Of a stretch of DNA of 5,295 bases, positions 1 to 5,258 are shown in pieces (the stretch's first letter is position 1; each line of letters opens with the position of its first letter). A program made the translations under genes and the position numbers. The notes under the pieces are model-generated. The model was not told where the DNA came from and searched no databases. It was given only the letters and a program-made list of their open reading frames with translations. The DNA is from Syntrophomonadaceae bacterium (GTDB taxonomy: Bacteria; Bacillota; Ch66; Ch109), in contig JAAZDI010000177.1 in the NCBI GenBank assembly GCA_012512295.1, forward strand, positions 1 to 5,295, written 5' to 3'.

Positions 1-1388
1 GGGTCTACTGCTTCCAGGACCAGCGGCTCCCCCACTGCGGCTGTAACCTTCACGCGCAACGGAATCCGGCGTTGGGTTTGGCGAAAAGATTCTAGAGCCC
101 GGCTCATTAGTTGCCCATCATAAGTCTTAAAAACCCGATCACCCGGGTGCATCGCCGCTTCGCCAGCAATAATTGCTTCTTCTCCGGCATAAGCTTCTTC
201 GCGCAGGGTTCCATTGACTAGCAGCTTATTCACGGTCAATCCCTGGCGACCGCCTTTAGTAACCCAGATCTCAATGCCATCACCACAACGCAAAGTATCC
301 TCCAATTTGATGCGGACCTGCTTTCTTTGACGGTCATAGCGGATGACTCGACCCAAATAAACACCCCGGTTATTAGGCCGCTGATGGCTCATTAAGTCAC
401 GCCCAGGATTACCCAGTAAATAACCGGGAGTAAACTCTCGATTAAATATCTGCTCCAGGTCGCGTTTCTCTGCGGCGTTAACCTGAAAATCTGCCGGGTT
501 ATTGAACAGACGGTCCAGGGCCTGACGATAGATCCGAACCACGGTGGCAACATACTCAGGTCGTTTCATTCGGCCCTCAATCTTCAAAGAACTAACGCCG
601 GCCTCGACCAACTGGGGTAATAACTCCAGGGTGTTTAAGTCACGGGTACTCAACAAATGACTTGCTTCACCCTTAGCTGGGGGCTTTGTGGATTCGGTCC
701 CGGCCGGTTCCAGACTGTAGGCTAAGCGGCAGGGCTGAGCGCACCGGCCCCGATTCCCGCTGCGCCCGCCAATAAAACTGCTCAGCAGGCACTGCCCGGA
801 ATAGCTAATGCACAAGGCCCCGTGAATAAATACCTCCAGTTCACAGCTAGTCTGAGTGTGAATTTGGGCAATTTGCGCCAGGGAGACTTCCCGGGCTAAG
901 ACGATCCGGTCAACCCCCCATTTAGCTAAAAAGCGAACTCCCTCAGCATTATGAATGGTCATCTGGGTGCTGGCATGCAGCTTTAGTTCCGGTAACACCC
1001 GACGCAAGACAGACAATAGACCTAAATCCTGGATAATCAAAGCATCCACACCAATTTGGTGTAAAAAGAAGGCATACTCTAGGGCCTCAGCCATCTCTTG
1101 GTTATCGATCAGGGTATTGACCGCGACATAAGCCTTAACCCCGCGCAAATGAGCATACTTGACTGCCTCTATTAATTCGGAATGAGAGAAATTAGCAGCC
1201 GAAGCCCGGGCACTAAAAGCCTTGCCGCCTAAATAAACAGCATCCGCTCCGTTTTCTACCGCTGCTTTTAAGGCGGCCATCTCGCCGGCTGGCGCCAACA
1301 ATTCTGGCTTTAGCTTTGGCCGATTATTATGCGAATCGTTAATGTTACCTGGGGCCAGAAAGTGCCTATTTCTTTTCTCCCACTCCAT
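1..1388 (-). CDS. U32-family peptidase-like protein (long form), 3' end outside window
   Basis: The reading frame gives 462 codons from ATG at 1388 and is still open at the left edge. A GGAGG site lies 9 nt before the start. The U32 core begins near residue 27 (KPELLAPAGEMAAL) with the usual GADAVYLGG strand at 48-55. Residues 185-203 match the whole U32 signature E-x-F-x2-G-A-L-C-x4-G-x-C-x-L-S. Cys193, Cys200, Cys216 and Cys220 are candidates for the Fe-S cluster ligands found in relatives such as UbiU/UbiV; which four are used is not certain. The LSTRDLNTLE and LKIEGRMKRPEYV blocks (246-280) are typical. From about residue 330 the chain runs into the extra C-terminal region of long U32 proteins (RlhA/YdcP-like, DUF3656 expected beyond the edge). 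Characterised U32 proteins mostly act in RNA hydroxylation (RlhA on 23S rRNA, TrhP on tRNA U34) or ubiquinone synthesis rather than proteolysis; an rRNA or tRNA role here is inference. The protein is probably cytoplasmic, as no signal peptide is visible. Confidence 0.93.
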   Translation of the reverse strand, partial: MEWEKRNRHFLAPGNINDSHNNRPKLKPELLAPAGEMAALKAAVENGADAVYLGGKAFSARASAANFSHSELIEAVKYAHLRGVKAYVAVNTLIDNQEMAEALEYAFFLHQIGVDALIIQDLGLLSVLRRVLPELKLHASTQMTIHNAEGVRFLAKWGVDRIVLAREVSLAQIAQIHTQTSCELEVFIHGALCISYSGQCLLSSFIGGRSGNRGRCAQPCRLAYSLEPAGTESTKPPAKGEASHLLSTRDLNTLELLPQLVEAGVSSLKIEGRMKRPEYVATVVRIYRQALDRLFNNPADFQVNAAEKRDLEQIFNREFTPGYLLGNPGRDLMSHQRPNNRGVYLGRVIRYDRQRKQVRIKLEDTLRCGDGIEIWVTKGGRQGLTVNKLLVNGTLREEAYAGEEAIIAGEAAMHPGDRVFKTYDGQLMSRALESFRQTQRRIPLRVKVTAAVGEPLVLEAVD

Positions 1389-1397
1389 AATATACAA

Positions 1398-1402
1398 CCT
1401 CC
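1398..1402 (-). promoter_or_regulatory. Ribosome binding site of the U32 gene
   Basis: GGAGG on the minus strand, 9 nt before the ATG at 1386-1388. It fixes the start, since no better-placed upstream in-frame start is visible. Confidence 0.85.
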
Positions 1403-1417
1403 ATGTGAACAACGGCT

Positions 1418-1452
1418 GCCAAGACCATCAGTGAACTTAAGTTCACCTTGGC
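1418..1452. repeat. Bulged inverted repeat with a 16-bp perfect palindrome
   Basis: GTGAACTTAAGTTCAC at 1431-1446 is a perfect palindrome, or a GTGAAC/GTTCAC stem with a TTAA loop. It is enclosed by GCCAAG (1418-1423) and CTTGGC (1447-1452), which extend the stem by 6 bp past a one-sided 7-nt bulge (ACCATCA). It lies 15 nt upstream (minus sense) of the U32 ribosome binding site, so it could be an operator or a leader hairpin. Confidence 0.65.
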
Positions 1453-1462
1453 TAAACATCAG

Positions 1463-1486
1463 TGAACTCGTTCAGCTTTGCTGAAC
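1463..1486. repeat. Alternating TGAAC/GTTCA hairpin block
   Basis: GTTCAGCTTTGCTGAAC at 1470-1486 is a 7-bp stem with a 3-nt loop. The left arm can instead pair with TGAAC at 1463-1467, forming TGAAC-TC-GTTCA, so two pairings compete for 1470-1474. A direct repeat, CATCAGTGAACT, occurs at 1426-1437 and 1457-1468 and links this block to the palindrome before it; GCT(A/G)AACATCA also recurs at 1451-1461 and 1480-1490. Confidence 0.6.
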
Positions 1487-1500
1487 ATCAAGGCTTCAGA

Positions 1501-1516
1501 TGGAGACTCTACTCCA
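1501..1516. repeat. Short inverted repeat TGGAG/CTCCA
   Basis: A 5-bp stem with a 6-nt loop (ACTCTA). It is weak by itself and is listed because it continues the run of hairpins between the 13-bp repeats and the GTTCA blocks. Confidence 0.35.
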
Positions 1517-1555
1517 CCTAAAGTTTAAGCCTGAACTTTAAACCTGAACTTTAAA
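1517..1555. repeat. Three tandem 13-bp units
   Basis: The units on the plus strand are CCTAAAGTTTAAG (1517-1529), CCTGAACTTTAAA (1530-1542) and CCTGAACTTTAAA (1543-1555). The last two are identical and the first differs at three positions. TAAAGTT in the first unit (1519-1525) can pair with AACTTTA in the second (1534-1540), so the array can also fold. The units share the GAACT word with the hairpins further left. The 13-bp period, a little over one helical turn, would suit an operator with repeated protein contacts, but no regulator is identifiable. Confidence 0.7.
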
Positions 1556-1565
1556 CAAGGTAACC

Positions 1566-1583
1566 CCCACTGATAGGAGTGGG
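1566..1583. repeat. CCCACT/AGTGGG hairpin
   Basis: A 6-bp GC-containing stem with a 6-nt loop (GATAGG). On the plus strand it is followed by AGTCTTTCG, only a three-T run; on the minus strand it is followed by GGTTACC. It is therefore a poor terminator in either direction. Its form, a small stem beside the palindromes to the left, resembles the subterminal hairpins at the ends of IS200/IS605-type elements; this is a resemblance by eye, with no transposase in the window. Confidence 0.5.
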
Positions 1584-1616
1584 AGTCTTTCGATTCAGAT
1601 AAAACCGCTTTAGTCA

Positions 1617-1645
1617 AACCGGCCGGAAGAACCGTCCCTCTGGTT
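1617..1645 (-). terminator. Degenerate hairpin at the NIF3 stop codon (possible weak terminator or REP-like repeat)
   Basis: On the minus strand the stop codon runs into AACCAGAGGGACGG. CCAGA (1643-1639) can pair with TCCGG (1627-1623) with one A-C mismatch around an 11-nt loop, or AACC can pair with GGTT (1620-1617). No T-run follows directly (TTTGACTAAAGCGG). The GGGACGGTTCTTC core is a word I recall as a dispersed hairpin in clostridial genomes, which is not verified here. Termination is uncertain. Confidence 0.3.
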
Positions 1646-2597
1646 AGTTGCGGCATACGCGAATCAGGCCAGAGCAGGGGATCACCTCAAGTCCTTGTTG
1701 CTCCAGGTCGTCGAGAAATAGATTAAGCCCCAGGGAGTCACTGGCCATATGCCCGGCGATTACGACATTGATGTGGTGTTTTTCGGCCTCAGTTCGGTGT
1801 TTTTCCGGCATATGCATCGCGACAATTGTCCCAACACCAGCCCGGGCTAACTTCTCGTAAGCTGTATCGGGACCACTGGTGCCGCCGGTCATATCGACAT
1901 AGATTTGACCCGCTCGTTTTTTCTCTGAGCCGACGATTATCTCCGGACCGGCCTTTGACTTACGGGCTTCCCGGTATTCGGGTACCTCTTTCAGAATCTT
2001 GACAACATCCCCCACGGTCCGCGGACTCTTCGCGGCAAATAATTGATTAAGGAAACGCGTGACCAGGTTATCAGCTGGGGTATGGACGCACATAAAAGGC
2101 AAATCAAGGATTTGAGCGGCATTGACTGCCCGGTTATGATTTACCGGTAAAAACCCGCGGTGGACTTCAGAAATCCGGCTGGCCATTATCCCCTCAGCCA
2201 CGTTAATCGGTACACCCAGTTGATGCATCATATCCTCTTGTAAATGCATCACATCATGCAATGCGGCCAGGGCCTTTCCTTCCGGATGGTGGGATATAAT
2301 CAAATCAATCCCTACACCTTTTTCTCTAAGCCGGTCAGCCAGCATTACTTCGCCTATCTCCATATCAATCCCGGCAAGAATTCTCTGCACCTCTAAATCG
2401 TCAGCCCCATGTAAGATGCGCGTATCACTGTAGGGATTAAATAACCGTTCCCGATCGAAAAAGGGTTTGTCTTCTTCCTTTAAGTCGGTATATTCTTTTT
2501 TAACCTGTTCTAATAGACGCTGAATCTCCTCTGGCCCTCTCGGATCAGCCTCGATGCCCAATTGTACCGCCCGCTCGTAGATTTCCCTTAGCTTCAT
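1644..2597 (-). CDS. NIF3-family (NGG1p-interacting factor 3-like) metalloprotein
   Basis: A 317-residue protein from ATG with AAAGGAGG 10 nt upstream. Family metal-site motifs are present: His103-His104 in IISHHPEG, Asp176 in VHTPADN, and His283 with Asp287 in AGHMASDSLG. NIF3/YbgI proteins usually have His-His, Asp, His and Glu, so Asp287 appears to replace the usual Glu. The first 65 or so residues form a charged, probably helical segment unlike the short N-terminus of ordinary NIF3 proteins (about 250 residues for the YbgI type), ending in FNPYSDTRILHG. Residues 66-180 and 218-317 look like the two halves of the fold, with a variable stretch of about 180-217 between. The family is often called GTP cyclohydrolase type 2-like, but its physiological reaction is poorly established, so no substrate is assigned. 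It is probably cytoplasmic, as no signal peptide or membrane segment is seen. The gene lies 104 bp after the VCBS gene and 255 bp before the U32 gene. Confidence 0.9.
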   Translation of the reverse strand: MKLREIYERAVQLGIEADPRGPEEIQRLLEQVKKEYTDLKEEDKPFFDRERLFNPYSDTRILHGADDLEVQRILAGIDMEIGEVMLADRLREKGVGIDLIISHHPEGKALAALHDVMHLQEDMMHQLGVPINVAEGIMASRISEVHRGFLPVNHNRAVNAAQILDLPFMCVHTPADNLVTRFLNQLFAAKSPRTVGDVVKILKEVPEYREARKSKAGPEIIVGSEKKRAGQIYVDMTGGTSGPDTAYEKLARAGVGTIVAMHMPEKHRTEAEKHHINVVIAGHMASDSLGLNLFLDDLEQQGLEVIPCSGLIRVCRN

Positions 2598-2607
2598 AAA
2601 AAACCTA

Positions 2608-2615
2608 CCTCCTTT
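2608..2615 (-). promoter_or_regulatory. Ribosome binding site of the NIF3-family gene
   Basis: AAAGGAGG on the minus strand, 10 nt before the ATG at 2595-2597. It is the strongest Shine-Dalgarno match in the window and supports this start. Confidence 0.88.
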
Positions 2616-2632
2616 GTTTAATTTAAGGCCCC

Positions 2633-2661
2633 TTTAAATGTAATTAAAAGACTATTAACAA
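2633..2661 (-). promoter_or_regulatory. Weak sigma-A-like promoter candidate for the NIF3-family gene
   Basis: On the minus strand TTGTTA (2661-2656) and TTTAAA (2638-2633) are separated by 17 bp. Each box matches four of six consensus bases. Transcription would start within or just after GGGGCC, about 30 nt before the ATG. An imperfect inverted repeat, ATTTAAGG/CCTTTAAAT (2621-2639), overlaps the -10 box and initiation region and could be an operator. AT-rich sequence yields such matches by chance, so confidence is low. Confidence 0.3.
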
Positions 2662-2680
2662 CCATTGGTTTTTTGTTGTT
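2657..2680. repeat. AACAAC/GTTGTT inverted repeat downstream of the VCBS gene
   Basis: A 6-bp AT-rich stem with a 12-nt loop that itself overlaps a smaller AACCA/TGGTT palindrome (2660-2670). On the minus strand it falls 21 nt after the VCBS stop codon and is followed within about 8 nt by CTTTTAATT. It could be a weak terminator, but the stem is poor and read-through into the NIF3 gene is possible. Confidence 0.3.
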
Positions 2681-2701
2681 ATATGTCTCAGTGCTTAACT
2701 A

Positions 2702-3895
2702 CTAGCTTTGAAAACTATAGCTTATATCGACCAAGACTTTACCAGATACCGCCGATTGATACCAGGAAGCTAAATCATCCTTACCATTACCGTCGAAATC
2801 CGCCAACATAACTCTTCGATGGGTTCCAGCCGCCCATGGTCCATAAATACGGGTTTGGGGAATAAAGCGATCATCTGCTGAAACTGCGATAAAGTAGGTC
2901 CCATTATCTTGACTGCGCAGAATTATATCTGTCTGCGAATCCCCGTTGACATCTCCGACGAGCAATTCGTCGCCAGTGATCCAGCCCTCTAGCCAGGTCC
3001 GCGGTTCAGTAAAAGTTTGCCCTTGACTTAATGCAACTTGAGCCTTTCCTCGCGCAGGATTAAAGAAATAGAGATCATCTTTATTATCACCATTGGCATC
3101 GCCAATCGCCAAAGAGCTATTAGAGATTATCTCTCTATAAAGATCTGATTGAGGCTTAAAGTTTTTCTGTTCTGCCAGAGCGATCTGACAAGTTTGATAT
3201 TTCGGTGAATATAGCAACAGATCACTTTTCCCGTCTCCATTAAAATCACCGATGTGAGGGGTCCAGCCTTCTCCCCGACCCCAGTCCATCAACCAGAGTT
3301 CCGGTGAAGAATACTTATCTCCCTTACTGAGAGCTGTCCACCAGCTACCTTCATGACGACTGTAAAACACCAGATCATCTTGAGCATCACCATTAAAGTC
3401 CCCGGCTAATGGCACAAACTCCCTAAAATCCTCAGGCAGTTTCAACCAGACTGTTTGAGAGATCTGGCTGCAGTACCGAGGAAGACGAGGATTATAAGAA
3501 ATAACGGCAACGTCTTGAAACGGAATGCCTTCCGCATAAAGATAATCTACAATTGCCCTAAGCCTTCCTAAATCCTCTAAAGTAGCATATTTCCCGCCGG
3601 GTCCAACATCTTCCAAACGAATCAGGGCTACCTTTGAAGTGGCTTCTAGGGTAATTAGGCGATTTAATTGATTTGCTTTTAGCACTGTTGGTTCAGTCTG
3701 ATTTAAATAAATTTTCTGGACAGACTCCTCCGTCTTATTCTCATTTGTCACGACCGAAGATATAGTATCACTTGAGACGAATCCTAATAATTGGTTAATG
3801 CTCTTCTTTGAATCAAACCAGGACTGAACGAAGAGAAAAAACGCCCCAAAGAATACTACACCAACCATCAACCAGAGTCGGTTATTTTTAACCAA
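2702..3895 (-). CDS. Membrane-anchored FG-GAP/VCBS repeat protein with a truncated DUF2334 domain
   Basis: A 397-residue protein starting at TTG (3895-3893). A purine-rich AGGGGTGGGA lies just upstream, whereas the next in-frame ATG (codon 10) has no site and would remove the basic N-terminus. Residues 1-6 are basic and 7-27 form one hydrophobic segment without an obvious AxA cleavage site, so this is probably a signal anchor with the rest outside the cell. Residues 29-85 are a low-complexity linker. VALIRLEDVGPGG (89-101) and the following LRAIVDYLYAEGIPFQDVAVI match the start of DUF2334, a polysaccharide-deacetylase-like fold, but the domain stops after about 50 residues. Five calcium-loop repeats follow, with first aspartates at 166, 217, 266, 315 and 366 (DFNGDAQDD, DFNGDGKSD, DANGDNKDD, DVNGDSQTD, DFDGNGKDD), spaced 49-51 residues: blades of a probable beta-propeller. 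Enzymatic activity is unlikely; a surface binding role is inference. The gene lies 37 bp after the PolX-like gene, probably in the same operon. Confidence 0.85.
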   Translation of the reverse strand: MVKNNRLWLMVGVVFFGAFFLFVQSWFDSKKSINQLLGFVSSDTISSVVTNENKTEESVQKIYLNQTEPTVLKANQLNRLITLEATSKVALIRLEDVGPGGKYATLEDLGRLRAIVDYLYAEGIPFQDVAVISYNPRLPRYCSQISQTVWLKLPEDFREFVPLAGDFNGDAQDDLVFYSRHEGSWWTALSKGDKYSSPELWLMDWGRGEGWTPHIGDFNGDGKSDLLLYSPKYQTCQIALAEQKNFKPQSDLYREIISNSSLAIGDANGDNKDDLYFFNPARGKAQVALSQGQTFTEPRTWLEGWITGDELLVGDVNGDSQTDIILRSQDNGTYFIAVSADDRFIPQTRIYGPWAAGTHRRVMLADFDGNGKDDLASWYQSAVSGKVLVDISYSFQS

Positions 3896-3901
3896 TGACT
3901 T

Positions 3902-3911
3902 CCCACCCCTA
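3902..3911 (-). promoter_or_regulatory. Ribosome binding site supporting a TTG start
   Basis: AGGGGTGGGA on the minus strand, ending 6 nt before the TTG at 3895-3893. It is an imperfect Shine-Dalgarno match but much better than anything before the ATG at codon 10, so it decides the start. Just upstream AGGACA (3929-3924) can pair with TGTCTT (3916-3911), a 6-bp stem with one G-U pair and a 7-nt loop in the 37-bp gap, with no T-run; this stem touches the ribosome site and might affect its access. Confidence 0.55.
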
Positions 3912-3932
3912 AGACAAATAAAGTGTCCTAGT

Positions 3933-5258
3933 TTATTTGCCTTTGTTTAACCATCGCTGGAGTTTTTTTAAGGGCCAACTGTTTATTACTGAATTTTTCT
4001 CTACCCATCCCCTCCGAGCCGTCATTACGCCAAATTCCATATCTGTCAAGTGACGACAGTCATGAGCATCCGTATTTATGGCAAGTAGACCACCCCGTTC
4101 CATTAGGCATCGGCTGTTCGCCGCATCTAGATCCAGTCGGTCCGGGGAGGCGTTAATCTCTACCGCCGTCTGCGTTGCTGCCGCCACCTCAAGCACTTCC
4201 TCCAGATCCAGTGGATAAGGAGCTCGACGTCCCAGCAATCGGCCAGTCGGATGCGCTAAAATATCGACGTGTTCATTCTTTAGCGCGGTTAAGATCCGTT
4301 CTGTAAGTCGTTCTTGATCTTGCTTAAAACCGGTATGCACCGAGGCGATAACGATATCCATATCTTTCAAAAAATCATCTGGATAGTCCAAAGCTGAGTT
4401 GCTCAAGATATCCACTTCTATCCCAGCCAGTACTCGGAAATCAGGGTGCTCCCGATTATACTGATCGATTAATTTTCGCTGCTCTAAAACCCTTTTTTCA
4501 CTAAGCCCATGCGTTATCCGCAGCGATTTGGAATGATCAGTAATGGCTATATATTCATAGCCCCGCGCCCGAGCCGCATCGGCCATTTGCGACAAGGTAT
4601 GTATCCCATCACTCCAATTAGTATGAACGTGCAAATCTCCCTTGATATCCCCAAGCTCTATTAATTGTGGGAGTTGTCCCTGGACAGCCGCTTCTATTTC
4701 ACCTTGATCCTCGCGTAATTCTGGTGGGATGTACGCCAGACCAAGAGCCGCATAGACCCCCTTTTCGAATTCCTCAACGGAACTGCCCTGAACCAGCTCA
4801 GGGATAATTCCGTGTTCAGCCAGCACTTGCTCCAGATGCAGCCAGTGGGCTTTCGATCCGGTATCCCGAAAAACAGTTAAGTTAAACTCCTCGGGTGGAA
4901 CTTGAATCAATTCGACCTTGATTCCCAGATGCGAACAAGCCAGGATTCGATCCGAGGCCTGTTCTAAAATATGGCTCAGCCGGGGATGCTTAACAAACTG
5001 CTCTGCCACCTTATTCGGCTCTCGGGTAGAGACGACTAAATCTATATCTCCTACTGTTTCCTTCCAGCGCCGAGCACTTCCAGCGAGGCTGACGTTTAAT
5101 ACCTCTGGAAGGGATTCAAGATATTTCTGAAGCTCTTGCGCAAAGCTCAAAGCTACTCCCAAAGGAACTCGACTACTCTGACGGCGAAACAGTTTACAAC
5201 CCAACAAGCGGAGGATCCACTCCCTCTTAGTTTTATCCATTCTCCGAAGGACTATCAT
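3933..5258 (-). CDS. PolX-derived protein: reduced polymerase region plus intact PHP domain
   Basis: A 441-residue protein. Residues 30-78 match the PolX palm (GSARRWKETVGDIDLVVS, Asp71 and Asp73), 112-175 the remaining palm and thumb (TGSKAH at 133-138), and 176-189 the conserved IPPELREDQGEIEAA linker. Residues 204-400 are a PHP domain with all nine metal ligands: His210, His212, Asp217, His242, Glu281, His308, His336, Asp397 and His399. Full PolX has about 570 residues; here the N-terminal 8-kDa lyase and helix-hairpin-helix fingers are missing. The third catalytic aspartate is Glu116 (KVELI), and the nucleotide-contact YFTGS motif reads RDTGS (131-135). Polymerase activity is therefore doubtful, while PHP 3'-5' exonuclease or phosphoesterase activity remains plausible. 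The protein is probably cytoplasmic. The start is uncertain: ATG at 5258 has no ribosome site and overlaps the upstream gene by 26 nt; ATG at 5240 (codon 7) overlaps its stop by 8 nt and suits translational coupling; TTG at 5207 follows AGAGGGAG by about 12 nt. Confidence 0.88.
   Translation of the reverse strand: MIVLRRMDKTKREWILRLLGCKLFRRQSSRVPLGVALSFAQELQKYLESLPEVLNVSLAGSARRWKETVGDIDLVVSTREPNKVAEQFVKHPRLSHILEQASDRILACSHLGIKVELIQVPPEEFNLTVFRDTGSKAHWLHLEQVLAEHGIIPELVQGSSVEEFEKGVYAALGLAYIPPELREDQGEIEAAVQGQLPQLIELGDIKGDLHVHTNWSDGIHTLSQMADAARARGYEYIAITDHSKSLRITHGLSEKRVLEQRKLIDQYNREHPDFRVLAGIEVDILSNSALDYPDDFLKDMDIVIASVHTGFKQDQERLTERILTALKNEHVDILAHPTGRLLGRRAPYPLDLEEVLEVAAATQTAVEINASPDRLDLDAANSRCLMERGGLLAINTDAHDCRHLTDMEFGVMTARRGWVEKNSVINSWPLKKLQRWLNKGK

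Larger units (their letters stand above)
1389..1643. other. Repeat- and hairpin-rich intergenic region
   Basis: This 255-bp gap between the NIF3 stop and the U32 start holds no convincing ORF on either strand. Reading along the minus-strand transcript it contains a degenerate hairpin at the NIF3 stop, a CCCACT/AGTGGG hairpin (1566-1583), three tandem 13-bp units (1517-1555), a TGGAG/CTCCA hairpin (1501-1516, 6-nt loop), a GTTCAGC/GCTGAAC hairpin (1470-1486), and a bulged hairpin centred on a 16-bp palindrome (1418-1452). No stem is followed by a convincing T-run on the minus strand, so none is a textbook terminator. It may be a structured 5' leader of the U32 gene or the remains of a small mobile element. 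Confidence 0.7.

Noticed and set aside
1517..1555. 13-bp repeats as a CRISPR array
   Set aside because: The units are contiguous with no spacers and far too short; there are no cas genes.
1566..1590. Intrinsic terminator at the CCCACT/AGTGGG hairpin
   Set aside because: Only three consecutive T residues follow on the plus strand and none on the minus strand, which is the transcribed direction; it is kept as a repeat instead.
1599..1617. TTGACT (1617-1612) as the -35 box of a U32 promoter
   Set aside because: No acceptable -10 box lies 16-18 bp downstream; the nearest AT-rich hexamers are only 7-10 bp away.
1389..1643. T-box or other known riboswitch in the U32 leader
   Set aside because: No T-box TGGNACCGCG core or other riboswitch consensus is recognisable, and no antiterminator/terminator pair with a U-run is present.
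1648..1860. Plus-strand 70-codon ORF
   Set aside because: It lies wholly inside the NIF3-family gene on the opposite strand, has an Arg/Ser/Cys-rich composition typical of an antisense shadow, and shows no recognisable domain.
2702..3895. Annotation as an active polysaccharide deacetylase
   Set aside because: Only about 50 residues of DUF2334 remain, which cannot form the catalytic fold.
4918..5130. Plus-strand 70-codon ORF
   Set aside because: It is antisense to the conserved palm region of the PolX-like gene and has no recognisable domain or ribosome site.
3933..5258. Annotation as a functional DNA polymerase X
   Set aside because: The N-terminal lyase and fingers domains are absent and key catalytic and nucleotide-contact residues are changed, so only a PolX-derived PHP protein is supported.
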